The notes under the pieces were generated by a model. That model worked only from the letters and a program-made list of their open reading frames with translations, made no database searches and was not told the origin of the DNA. From positions 1 through 22,971 of the forward strand of contig PCXQ01000006.1 of NCBI GenBank assembly GCA_002794035.1: a DNA stretch of 22,971 nt, given 5' to 3'. Positions 7,547 through 14,338 of the stretch are shown piece after piece; within the stretch, counting starts at the first letter, position 1; every line of letters begins with the position of its first letter. This stretch comes from Candidatus Yanofskybacteria bacterium CG10_big_fil_rev_8_21_14_0_10_36_16 (GTDB taxonomy: Bacteria; Patescibacteria; Paceibacteria; 2-02-FULL-40-12; IGHO2-01-FULL-4-A). The translations under genes and the position numbers were made by a program.

Positions 7547-7607
7547 GTCCCGACGCTAAATTAAAATTTTAGGGTCGGGACTCCGACCAAAGCGTCGGAG
7601 CCTAAAA
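7547..7607 (+). repeat. Multi-hairpin repeat element in the leader of the PEBP gene
   Basis: Arms that can pair in competing ways: GTCCCGAC (7547-7554) with GTCGGGAC (7574-7581); CTCCGAC (7581-7587) with GTCGGAG (7594-7600); CGACGCT (7551-7557) with AGCGTCG (7591-7597); outer TTTTAGG (7567-7573) with CCTAAAA (7601-7607). It is GC-rich against its surroundings and ends 6 nt before the next ATG. It could be a REP-like dispersed element or a cis-regulatory fold. Confidence 0.5.
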
Positions 7608-7613
7608 ATTAGA

Positions 7614-8051
7614 ATGAACATAACAAGTCCCTCATTCAACAATGGAGAGTCGGTTCCATCTACTTACACATGTGATGGCGGTAACATTAATCCGCCTCTT
7701 CAATTTTCAGAAGTACCAAAGGAAGCAAAAAGCCTAGCACTTATTGTTGATGATCCCGATGCTCCTGTTGGAACATGGTTTCACTGGGTAATGTGGAACA
7801 TAAAACCAGAAACAACAGAAATCAGAGAAAACGTGCCTCCAGCTGAAGCAACTCAGGGCATGACCAGTTTCGGCAAAACAGGATATGGCGGTCCTTGCCC
7901 TCCATCTGGTCAACATCATTACCATTTCAAATTATACGCACTTGATACCGAACTTAATCTTTCTCAAGCCACTGACGCTGAAGCACTTGAAAATGCCATG
8001 ATGGGACATATTTTAGAACAAGCAGAACTAGTAGGAACATACGAGCGCTAA
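7614..8051 (+). CDS. YbhB/YbcL family Raf-kinase-inhibitor-like protein (PEBP)
   Basis: At 145 residues this is a typical bacterial PEBP. Signatures in order are the TCDGGNINPPL segment (19-29), DDPDAP (46-51), HWVMWNI (57-63), GYGGPCPPSG (90-99), HHYHFKLYALD (101-111) and the C-terminal LVGTYER. The anion-binding pocket residues (DPDAP, His of HW, GYGGPCPPSGxH) are intact. Bacterial members bind small anionic ligands; their physiological role is unclear. There is no signal peptide, so it is cytosolic. It sits right behind the hairpin element. Confidence 0.93.
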   Translation: MNITSPSFNNGESVPSTYTCDGGNINPPLQFSEVPKEAKSLALIVDDPDAPVGTWFHWVMWNIKPETTEIRENVPPAEATQGMTSFGKTGYGGPCPPSGQHHYHFKLYALDTELNLSQATDAEALENAMMGHILEQAELVGTYER

Positions 8052-8090
8052 GTTTAATACCAGCGCTTGTGTATTATCTTAATTATTAAT

Positions 8091-8211
8091 AAATCCAAAA
8101 CTCAAAAACCAAAATCCCAACCAATAATCAAATCCTAAAACTAAACAAGGAAAATATTTGAGCTTTGGATTTTGGATTTAGTTTGAATTTTAGATTTTGG
8201 GTTTTGGATTT
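8091..8211 (+). repeat. Long imperfect AT-rich inverted repeat
   Basis: 8091-8107 pairs with 8195-8211 over 17 positions with one G-T wobble. The arms and spacer are made of degenerate AATCC(A)AAA / TTTGGATT units, e.g. TTTGGATTTTGGATT near 8164-8178. The element fills most of the 197-nt gap between the PEBP and acylphosphatase genes. Such runs are common as dispersed repeats in CPR genomes. Confidence 0.55.
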
Positions 8212-8248
8212 CACGATAGTCCAATAAAAATTACAAAACCCTAATTAA

Positions 8249-8518
8249 ATGATTAAGCATTTAAAAATAAGCATCACTGGCAAAGTCCAGACGGTTGGTT
8301 TCCGATATTCTGCCAAACAAAAAGCAGACGAGCTTGGAATTAATGGTTTTGCCAGCAACGAACAAGACGGTTCGGTCCACATAGAAGTTGAGGGCACTCT
8401 AGAAAAAATTGAAGAATTTATAAAATGGTGCCAACAAGGACCAACCAATGCAAAAGTGGAAAACCTAACCTCAGAAGAAGGAAAAATAAAAAATTATCAA
8501 GGATTTGAAATACAATAA
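8249..8518 (+). CDS. acyP: Acylphosphatase
   Basis: This is an 89-residue protein, the usual size. It hydrolyses acyl phosphates such as carbamoyl phosphate or 1,3-bisphosphoglycerate. The signature GKVQTVGFRYSA (11-22) contains the phosphate-binding Arg (R19). The catalytic Asn (N37) lies in the GFASNEQDGSVHIEVEG segment (33-49), at the usual distance of 18 residues. Cytosolic. The next gene starts 7 nt after its stop, so the two are probably cotranscribed. No SD is visible. Confidence 0.93.
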   Translation: MIKHLKISITGKVQTVGFRYSAKQKADELGINGFASNEQDGSVHIEVEGTLEKIEEFIKWCQQGPTNAKVENLTSEEGKIKNYQGFEIQ

Positions 8519-8525
8519 TTAAAAT

Positions 8526-8945
8526 ATGAAAATAATCCTCAAAGAAAACGAAAATTATTTATTAAGATTTGATCCTGGTGATGAGGTACTAAGCTTGTTT
8601 AAAGATTTTTGTAAAAAAGAAAATATCAATTCCGGTAGTTTTACCGCGATTGGCGCAACAGGAGAAATAATAATTTATTATTATGATCTAGATAGGAAAG
8701 AATACTTGGAAAAAATATTAAAAGAACGCCTTGAGATAACAAGTCTTATTGGCAACATAGCACACGCAGAAGATGATATTATAATACACGCCCATGGAAC
8801 TTTTGCAGGACCTGATTGCCATGCTTTTGGCGGCCATGTTAAAAAGCTAGTGGTGTCAGCTACTTGTGAATTATCATTACAAACTTTTAAAGCCAAAGTT
8901 GAGCGTGAGCAAAATGAAGAAGTAGGATTAAAGCTTCTCAAATAA
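8526..8945 (+). CDS. PPC domain (DUF296) protein
   Basis: This 139-residue single PPC/PCC domain has the family metal-binding pattern HAHGTFAGPDCHAFGGHV, with His88, His90 and His104 as likely ligands. The N-terminal FDPGDEVLSLFKDFCKKENINSGSFTAIGATGE and C-terminal beta-strand region (LVVSATCELSLQTF) fit. Related proteins form trimers, and the plant versions bind DNA through an added AT-hook that is absent here. The role in bacteria is unknown. It lies directly behind acyP. Confidence 0.9.
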   Translation: MKIILKENENYLLRFDPGDEVLSLFKDFCKKENINSGSFTAIGATGEIIIYYYDLDRKEYLEKILKERLEITSLIGNIAHAEDDIIIHAHGTFAGPDCHAFGGHVKKLVVSATCELSLQTFKAKVEREQNEEVGLKLLK

Positions 8946-8966
8946 TATTTTAATATTATTTTTTGA
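8941..8966 (+). terminator. Weak AT-only hairpin with T tract
   Basis: AATAATAT pairs with ATATTATT around a short loop and is followed by six Ts. It overlaps the stop codon of the PPC gene. The stem has no GC, so the efficiency is doubtful. Confidence 0.3.
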
Positions 8967-8981
8967 AAAAATATAAACACA

Positions 8982-9209
8982 ATGGAAAATTTATCAAAAG
9001 AAGTTAAAGAAAAAACAAAAGGATACATACTAACAGCACTTGGCCTTGTTGCGGGTTTGGCTTGGAACGATGCCATAAAAGCTCTCATAGATAGCATATT
9101 TAAAATAGATAAAAATACAATTATAGCAAAATTTATCTATGCGACTATTATAACGGTTATTGTAGTAACATTAGCAACATCCCTCTTGAGGTCTGATGCT
9201 AAGAAATAA
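8982..9209 (+). CDS. DUF5654-like small membrane protein
   Basis: This is a 75-residue protein. After a charged N-terminus (ENLSKEVKEKTK) come two hydrophobic segments: a first helix with ILTALGLVAGLAWNDAIKAL (about 16-35) and a TM helix (AKFIYATIITVIVVTLATSLL, about 49-69). The LGLVAGLAWNDAIK core is what I associate with DUF5654 proteins in CPR bacteria and archaea. The function is unknown. A lone short cistron; no SD. Confidence 0.8.
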   Translation: MENLSKEVKEKTKGYILTALGLVAGLAWNDAIKALIDSIFKIDKNTIIAKFIYATIITVIVVTLATSLLRSDAKK

Positions 9210-9262
9210 TTTTTTAGACCACCCTCACATTATTCAAAATGTAAGAGTATTCAAATATTAAA

Positions 9263-9592
9263 ATGGATTTTAACGAATATCAAAAAAATACAAATAAAAC
9301 TGCTATATATCCGGCCAAGGGAAATAATTTTGTTTATCCAACGCTGGGGTTAACAGGAGAAGCTGGAGAGGTGGCAGAAAAAATTAAAAAAATATACCGA
9401 GATTCAAACGGAAAAATTACGCCTAAACATAGAAAAGAACTATCTAAAGAGCTGGGGGATGTGTTGTGGTACATATCACAACTTGCAACAGAGCTCAATT
9501 TAAAATTAGAAGATATAGCGAAGGGGAATATTAAAAAATTAATGTCTCGCAAAAAAAGAGGCAAAGTGCAAGGAAGTGGTGACAATAGGTAG
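9263..9592 (+). CDS. MazG-like nucleotide pyrophosphohydrolase
   Basis: This 109-residue single-domain MazG-type protein has GLTGEAGEVAEKIKK (29-43), supplying E33 and E36. KELGDVLWYISQLA follows, supplying E63 and D66, giving the EExxE / ExxD magnesium-binding layout. The family hydrolyses non-canonical or excess NTPs to NMP and PPi, as a house-cleaning enzyme. Cytosolic. The last ~15 residues (KKRGKVQGSGDNR) are an unstructured basic tail. Confidence 0.92.
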   Translation: MDFNEYQKNTNKTAIYPAKGNNFVYPTLGLTGEAGEVAEKIKKIYRDSNGKITPKHRKELSKELGDVLWYISQLATELNLKLEDIAKGNIKKLMSRKKRGKVQGSGDNR

Positions 9593-9597
9593 TTGCA

Positions 9598-9712
9598 AAT
9601 TTTTAATTTTACAATTTTTAATTAATTTTGTAATTTTCAATTTCTCAACCCGTAATTTATTTAAAAATTGTTTCGTTTTAAAATTTAATAAAAATTAAAA
9701 ATTATAAATCAT
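9598..9712 (+). repeat. AT-rich intergenic element, copy 2, with possible promoter
   Basis: This 120-nt gap is nearly pure A/T and shares two blocks with the gap before 4670 (9605-9621 and 9675-9685). TTGTTT at 9668-9673 and TATAAA at 9703-9708 stand out but are badly spaced. No convincing promoter or RNA can be named. Confidence 0.35.
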
Positions 9713-11575
9713 ATGCAGTCTGATAAAAAAATAATAACAATCACAGTTATATCAGCTTTAGCTGTTTCTATTGCAGGTGGTTTGTTGTGGCCTAAATACA
9801 AAGGCATATTGCCAGCAATAAAGCCACCACCAAAAGACATAACAAAAGTAATAAATTCTACAGATTTCCCATTTATCCTGCCTGATGGATTTTCAATTGA
9901 AATATTCGCTAAAGACCTGCCTGGAGCAAGGGTTATGGCCTTTGATTCTTTTGGCAATATGTGGGTTAGCCAAACTAGGGAAGGACAAATCAGCCTGCTT
10001 GAAATTCAAGATGGCAAAGTTGTCAGACAAAATGCAGTCTTAAAAAATTTAAATCATCCTCACGGACTAGCTTTTGATCCCCAAAATGAGTTTAGTCTTT
10101 ATTATGCTGAAGAAGATAAAATTTCTCGTATAGGAGTTTATTCGGATGGACAACCAGAAAAAATAATTGATCTTCCTGGAGGTGGTAGGCACTTTACTCG
10201 CACAATTAATTTTGGGCCAGAAGACAACAGGCTGTATGTTTCCATTGGGTCATCCTGCGATGTTTGTGAAGAGAAAGACAAAAGACGCGGAACAATTTAT
10301 TCAATGAATCGTGACGGTTCTGATTTTAAACCATATGCAACAGGACTTCGTAATGCCGTATTTTTTGATTGGAGTTATCTTGACGGCAGAATGTGGGCAA
10401 CAGAGATGGGACGGGACAATTTGGGAGATGATTTGCCTCCAGATGAAATAAATATAATAGAAGGACCTCAAGCAGAATCTAAACAAAATCCTCCCGATTT
10501 TGGATGGCCTATTTGCTATGGCAAAGGCATTCATGACACAAAATTTGATAAAAAAACCTACATAAGGAATCCATGCGAAGACACTGTGTCATCCCATGTG
10601 GACCTACAAGCACATTCAGCACCTCTTGGTCTTGCATTTGTACCTGAAGAAGGATGGCCTGAAGAATATTGGTATGATTTATTGGTAGCTTATCATGGTT
10701 CATGGAATAGAACTGAACCAACAGGATATAAAATAGCCAGAATAAAATTAGATGCATTCGGAAACTATGAAGGCACTGAAGATTTTATTTCAGGATGGCT
10801 TGTCCCGAGTGAAACCGAGGGGCTTGTAGATGACGGTGCTTTAGGCCGACCAGTAGATATAATCACTCAATCCGGAGGCGTTGTGTATGTTTCGGATGAC
10901 CATGCAGGCGTTATTTATAAAATCAAATATTTAAGCGATTGGTCTATAAGAAATTTTGAGGAATGTGCAGCAGCAGGATATCCAATTATGGAATCGCATC
11001 CAAGACAATGCCGAGAACCGGGAGGAAAAACATTTGTTGAAGATATAGGAAATGAGCTAGAAAAAATAGATATTATTCGTGTTGATTCTCCACGCCCCAA
11101 CTCCTATATCTCAAGTCCATTAACAATAACGGGGCAGGCAAGAGGCATATGGTTTTTTGAAGCAAGCTTTCCAATAAGGTTATTGGATGAGAATAACAGA
11201 GAGATAGCTGTGGCCATAGCCCAAGCCCAAAGCGATTGGATGACAAAAGAATTTGTTCCATTTAAAGCAACTTTGAATTTTAATGCACCTGCAACAAACA
11301 AGGGAATTTTGGTTTTTGAAAAAGACAATCCCTCAGGATTGCCAGAGTATGAAGATAAATTAATAATGCCGATTTTATTTGACTCACAATCAAATTCCAA
11401 CGGCTGTATTGTGACCGGCTGTAGCGGTCAAGTTTGTGCAGATGAAGAAATGATAACAACATGCGAATACCTTCCTGAATATGCCTGTTACAAAACTGCA
11501 ACTTGCGAGCGTCAATCAAATGGAGAATGTGAATGGACAATGACAGAAGAATTGACAGAGTGTCTCGGAAAATAA
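9713..11575 (+). CDS. Exported PQQ-type sugar dehydrogenase-like propeller fused to Gmad2 and eight-cysteine modules
   Basis: This is a 620-residue protein. The N-terminal anchor is IITITVISALAVSIAGGLLW (7-26). Residues ~50-405 form a glucose/sorbosone dehydrogenase-type beta-propeller: LPDGFSIEIFAKDLPGARVM, HPHGLAFD, ATGLRNAVFF, PDFGWPICYG, SAPLGLAFVP, HGSWNR, GRPVDI and VYVSDDHAGVIYKI. A short CAAAGYPIMESHPRQC motif follows (~419-434), then a Gmad2 Ig-like domain (~448-555) and a C-terminal cluster of eight Cys (CIVTGCSGQVC to TECLGK). The propeller family oxidises sugar aldoses using PQQ. Whether PQQ is available here is unknown, so the propeller may have another activity. The C-terminal modules suggest surface retention and disulfide stabilisation. 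Confidence 0.87.
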   Translation: MQSDKKIITITVISALAVSIAGGLLWPKYKGILPAIKPPPKDITKVINSTDFPFILPDGFSIEIFAKDLPGARVMAFDSFGNMWVSQTREGQISLLEIQDGKVVRQNAVLKNLNHPHGLAFDPQNEFSLYYAEEDKISRIGVYSDGQPEKIIDLPGGGRHFTRTINFGPEDNRLYVSIGSSCDVCEEKDKRRGTIYSMNRDGSDFKPYATGLRNAVFFDWSYLDGRMWATEMGRDNLGDDLPPDEINIIEGPQAESKQNPPDFGWPICYGKGIHDTKFDKKTYIRNPCEDTVSSHVDLQAHSAPLGLAFVPEEGWPEEYWYDLLVAYHGSWNRTEPTGYKIARIKLDAFGNYEGTEDFISGWLVPSETEGLVDDGALGRPVDIITQSGGVVYVSDDHAGVIYKIKYLSDWSIRNFEECAAAGYPIMESHPRQCREPGGKTFVEDIGNELEKIDIIRVDSPRPNSYISSPLTITGQARGIWFFEASFPIRLLDENNREIAVAIAQAQSDWMTKEFVPFKATLNFNAPATNKGILVFEKDNPSGLPEYEDKLIMPILFDSQSNSNGCIVTGCSGQVCADEEMITTCEYLPEYACYKTATCERQSNGECEWTMTEELTECLGK

Positions 11576-11576
11576 A

Positions 11577-11604
11577 AGCCCCGCCTTAGCGGGGTTCAAA
11601 CTTT
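11577..11604. terminator. Bidirectional intrinsic terminator
   Basis: GCCCCGC (11578-11584) pairs with GCGGGGT (11589-11595), with loop CTTA. On the minus strand the hairpin is followed by CTTTTATTTT, a good U tract. On the plus strand a T5 run comes 6 nt later. It separates convergent genes. Confidence 0.75.
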
Positions 11605-11982
11605 TTAGCAAGATAACATTTTTATTTCTTTTAAAACATCGACAATTTCATTTTTGCCCTCTTTGAATCTTTTTTCCTGATCAAAAATTGCATCTCTCAA
11701 TTCACAAACATTTAACAACGAGCCTCCTTGAAACGCATCAAAACAAAATTCAACATTATGATTATTATAAGATACCTCAATCATACCGCCAGATGATGCA
11801 CTTACACATATATGTTCTCCTTTATATTGAGTATGGTACATGCCAGGCCAAAGCAATCCCCAAACAATTTGATCTTTGTTTGTAGCATCAGCCAATAATT
11901 TATTAGCAAGAGAATACAACAAAAACCTTCCCATGTTTTCATCGTCTTTAATGATGAAAGAATTTATTCTAAAAGCACTCAT
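11605..11982 (-). CDS. Hypothetical cytoplasmic protein with strong SD
   Basis: This is a 125-residue protein starting MSAFRINSFII. The ATG at 11982 is chosen because AAAGGAGGTG lies just upstream on the minus strand. A longer frame reaching 12042 would put the SD inside the gene. The sequence is mixed alpha/beta, with DDENMGRFLLYSLANKLL, IVWGLLWPGMYHTQYKGEHICVSASSGGMIEVSYNN, and a charged C-terminal helix. It has no TM or signal peptide. I do not recognise the family. It is monocistronic and convergent with the propeller gene. SD use unlike its neighbours may point to separate origin or high expression. Confidence 0.75.
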   Translation of the reverse strand: MSAFRINSFIIKDDENMGRFLLYSLANKLLADATNKDQIVWGLLWPGMYHTQYKGEHICVSASSGGMIEVSYNNHNVEFCFDAFQGGSLLNVCELRDAIFDQEKRFKEGKNEIVDVLKEIKMLSC

Positions 11983-11988
11983 GCCAGC

Positions 11989-11998
11989 ACCTCCTTTA
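11989..11998 (-). promoter_or_regulatory. Strong Shine-Dalgarno site deciding the start
   Basis: The minus strand reads AAAGGAGGTG, 6 nt before ATG 11982. Most plus-strand genes in the window lack any such site. Confidence 0.75.
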
Positions 11999-12016
11999 AA
12001 AAAAACTGTTTTTAAG

Positions 12017-12022
12017 ATATAA
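12017..12022 (+). promoter_or_regulatory. Consensus -10 box upstream of the CorA-like gene
   Basis: TATAAT at 12017-12022 lies 40 nt before the ATG at 12063. No good -35 is seen. It falls in the divergent region shared with the minus-strand gene ending at 11605. Confidence 0.4.
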
Positions 12023-12062
12023 TAATTTCCTAGAGAACGCAACTCTTTAATAGTAAGTATTC

Positions 12063-12983
12063 ATGATCTCCATTTACCACAAAACAATAAAAGACAGGGG
12101 TTTAAACCAAATCAAAGAACCAAAGGCTGGTTCCTGGGTTTATGTAGAAAATCCAAGCGAAAAAGAACTGGAATACCTTTCTGGTTCACTTAATTTAGAA
12201 CTTGATTTACTTAAAGATTCTGTTGACCCGCTTGAGGTGCCTCGTCTTGAAATTGAAGATGGCAAAACTTATATCTTCACAAGAGTACCTCACAAAGAAG
12301 GTCTTATTATTTCTACTGTTCCTCTTCTTGTGATTATTGGCAGTGACTTTATTACTACAATTTCTCAAAAACCAATTCCTTCCCTAAACAAATTTATGGA
12401 GGGTAAAATTAGTTTTAACACCACACAAAAAACAAAATTATTTTTACAAATTTTTTCTGAAATTAACTCCGCATATGAAATTTTTATGACCAACATAAAC
12501 AGACAGGTAAGAGCCACCAGAGTCCATGTACAAAAAATAAGCAACAGAGAGATAGCTAAGTTTGTTACATTTGAGGATTCACTTAATGATTTCCTTTCAT
12601 CTCTTGTGCCGACAAACGGAATTTTAAGCAGGCTTTTATCTGGAAGAGTCCTTGAGCTTTACGAAGAAGACAGGGACTTAGTTGAGGATTTGCTCTTGGG
12701 TAACAATCAGCTTATAGAACTCGCGCGATCTAACCTAAAAAGCATTGTTAATGTCAGAGGCGCTTACTCAACCATAATGTCTAACAACCTAAACAGAGTA
12801 GTTAAGTTCCTCACAGCCCTCACTGTGGTACTGAATGTCCCTGTTATTGTCAGCTCTCTATACGGAATGAATGTTAACTTGCCTCTAGCTGACAGTCCTT
12901 TAGCATTTTGGTTTATTATGGGCATCACGCTCCCAATTTCTTTAGTTTTATTTTGGATATTTGTAAAAAAAGACTGGCTCTGA
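12063..12983 (+). CDS. corA: CorA-type divalent metal ion transporter
   Basis: At 306 residues it is the usual size for the family. The long cytoplasmic N-terminal domain begins MISIYHKTIKDRGL and contains DLLKDSVDPLEVPRLEIEDGKTYIFTRVP, matching CorA-type domains. The C-terminal pair of TM helices includes the pore signature YGMNVNLPLADSP (267-279), with GMN at 268-270, and ends in the basic KKDWL tail. It imports Mg2+ or related ions as a pentamer. It stands alone after the divergent intergenic region. Confidence 0.93.
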   Translation: MISIYHKTIKDRGLNQIKEPKAGSWVYVENPSEKELEYLSGSLNLELDLLKDSVDPLEVPRLEIEDGKTYIFTRVPHKEGLIISTVPLLVIIGSDFITTISQKPIPSLNKFMEGKISFNTTQKTKLFLQIFSEINSAYEIFMTNINRQVRATRVHVQKISNREIAKFVTFEDSLNDFLSSLVPTNGILSRLLSGRVLELYEEDRDLVEDLLLGNNQLIELARSNLKSIVNVRGAYSTIMSNNLNRVVKFLTALTVVLNVPVIVSSLYGMNVNLPLADSPLAFWFIMGITLPISLVLFWIFVKKDWL

Positions 12984-12999
12984 TTTTAAGCACACAAAT

Positions 13000-14238
13000 A
13001 TGGCTTTTCCAAAAAACTTTTTATGGGGTTCTTCCACATCAAGCCACCAAGTAGAAGGTGGTAATTTTAATAATTGGAGTGTTTGGGAAAAATCAGAATC
13101 AAGAATCAAGAATTTAGAATCAAGAATCAAAGAACCTGGCTTCAAAAATCAATTTCCACCATATGTTTTTGATAAATGGCCAAGCCCTTCCGATATAGAA
13201 AATTATATTTCGGGCAAATCAGCAGACCACTACAATCGCTTTCAAGAAGATTTTGATATCGCTAAATCGCTTGGCCATACCTGTCATCGTCTTTCAATTG
13301 AATGGTCGCGAATTGAACCAAAAGAAGGAGAGTTTGATGAAAAAGAAATTAAGCATTACCAACAGGTTGTCTCAGCTCTAAAAGAACGTGGTATTGAACC
13401 TTTTATTACCATATGGCATTGGACTTTGCCTTTGTGGCTTCGCGATAAAGGGGGACTATTAGCAAAAGATTTTCCTGAACATTTTGCCAGATATTCAGAA
13501 AAAATTGTAAAACCTCTTTCAAAATTAGGAGTAAAATTTTGGATTACAATAAATGAACCAAATGTTATAACGGGGGCCTCTTATTTAAAAGGCCAGTGGC
13601 CTCCCCAAAAAAAGAACTATTTTGCATATAACAAAGCACTGAAGAATTTAATATATGCCCACAAAAAATCTTATTCTGCAATCAAAAAAATAGACGCTTC
13701 TTTAAATGTGGGCATAGCGAAAAATCAAATTTTTGCAGAAGCAAAAGGGTTTTTTAATAAAATAATAAAACACTTATTTAATCAGTATTGGAATTTTAAT
13801 TTTTTAAATAAAATAAAAAATCATCAGGATTTTATCGGCTTAAACCATTATTTCCATAAAACCATCGGAGGAAATAACAAAAATGAAAAAACTTCAGATA
13901 TGCGCTGGGAATTATATCCCAAAGCAATGTATAGCGTGTTGAAGGATCTTGAGAAATACAACAAACCTGTTTACATTACCGAAAACGGTTTGGCTGATAT
14001 GCGCGATAAACATAGAGAGTGGTTTATCAAAGAATCATTAAAAAATATACACCAAGCAATTGAAGAAGGCATTGATGTTCGCGGATACATGCATTGGTCG
14101 CTTCTTGATAATTTTGAATGGGATAAAGGCTTTTGGCCCCGTTTTGGCTTAGTTGAAATTGACCATAAAACGCTTGAAAGAACGATCCGCCCAAGCGCTT
14201 ACAAATTTTCAGAAATCATTAAACAAAACGATTTGTAA
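13000..14238 (+). CDS. Glycoside hydrolase family 1 beta-glycosidase
   Basis: This is a 412-residue protein. FLWGSSTSSHQVEGGNFNNW (7-26) holds the sugar-binding Gln17. WHW lies at 139-141, the acid/base Glu is E186 in INEPN, and the nucleophile is E328 in ITENG. The C-terminal HWSLLDNFEWDKGFWPRFGL motif is intact. It hydrolyses beta-glucosides, beta-galactosides or related glycosides and has no signal peptide, so it is cytosolic. It is shorter than typical GH1 (about 440-480). Residues ~31-47 (SESRIKN LESRIKE) are a repeat-derived loop insertion. It starts 16 nt after corA ends. Confidence 0.94.
   Translation: MAFPKNFLWGSSTSSHQVEGGNFNNWSVWEKSESRIKNLESRIKEPGFKNQFPPYVFDKWPSPSDIENYISGKSADHYNRFQEDFDIAKSLGHTCHRLSIEWSRIEPKEGEFDEKEIKHYQQVVSALKERGIEPFITIWHWTLPLWLRDKGGLLAKDFPEHFARYSEKIVKPLSKLGVKFWITINEPNVITGASYLKGQWPPQKKNYFAYNKALKNLIYAHKKSYSAIKKIDASLNVGIAKNQIFAEAKGFFNKIIKHLFNQYWNFNFLNKIKNHQDFIGLNHYFHKTIGGNNKNEKTSDMRWELYPKAMYSVLKDLEKYNKPVYITENGLADMRDKHREWFIKESLKNIHQAIEEGIDVRGYMHWSLLDNFEWDKGFWPRFGLVEIDHKTLERTIRPSAYKFSEIIKQNDL
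13095..13134 (+). repeat. In-frame AGAATCA microrepeat inside the GH1 gene
   Basis: GAATCAAGAATCAA occurs at 13096-13109 and again at 13117-13130, separated by GAATTTA. This gives ESRIK twice in the protein. It resembles the dispersed AATCAAG-type intergenic repeats of CPR genomes, here tolerated in a surface loop. Confidence 0.6.
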
Positions 14239-14240
14239 AG

Positions 14241-14270
14241 TTGAGTCTTAATAACATATTAAGATACAAT
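14241..14270 (+). promoter_or_regulatory. Putative promoter with palindrome in its spacer
   Basis: TTGAGT (14241-14246), 18 nt, TACAAT (14265-14270). TCTTAATA (14246-14253) and TATTAAGA (14257-14264) form a perfect 8-bp inverted repeat around ACA, filling the spacer. It could be an operator or a weak AT hairpin ending the GH1 transcript. Confidence 0.35.
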
Positions 14271-14298
14271 TCAATAATACCATTTAATCATTAAATTC

Positions 14299-14327
14299 TT
14301 GCATTTATTTATTTGCGAGTTTTTAAT
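14299..14327 (+). promoter_or_regulatory. Second putative promoter before the DsbA-like gene
   Basis: TTGCAT (14299-14304), 17 nt, TTTAAT (14322-14327), 11 nt before ATG 14339. This would give a very short leader. Confidence 0.3.
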
Positions 14328-14338
14328 CAAAAAAATAT

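Noticed and set aside
11983..12042. Upstream in-frame start for the minus-strand hypothetical gene
   Set aside because: It would place the strong SD AAAGGAGGTG inside the gene.
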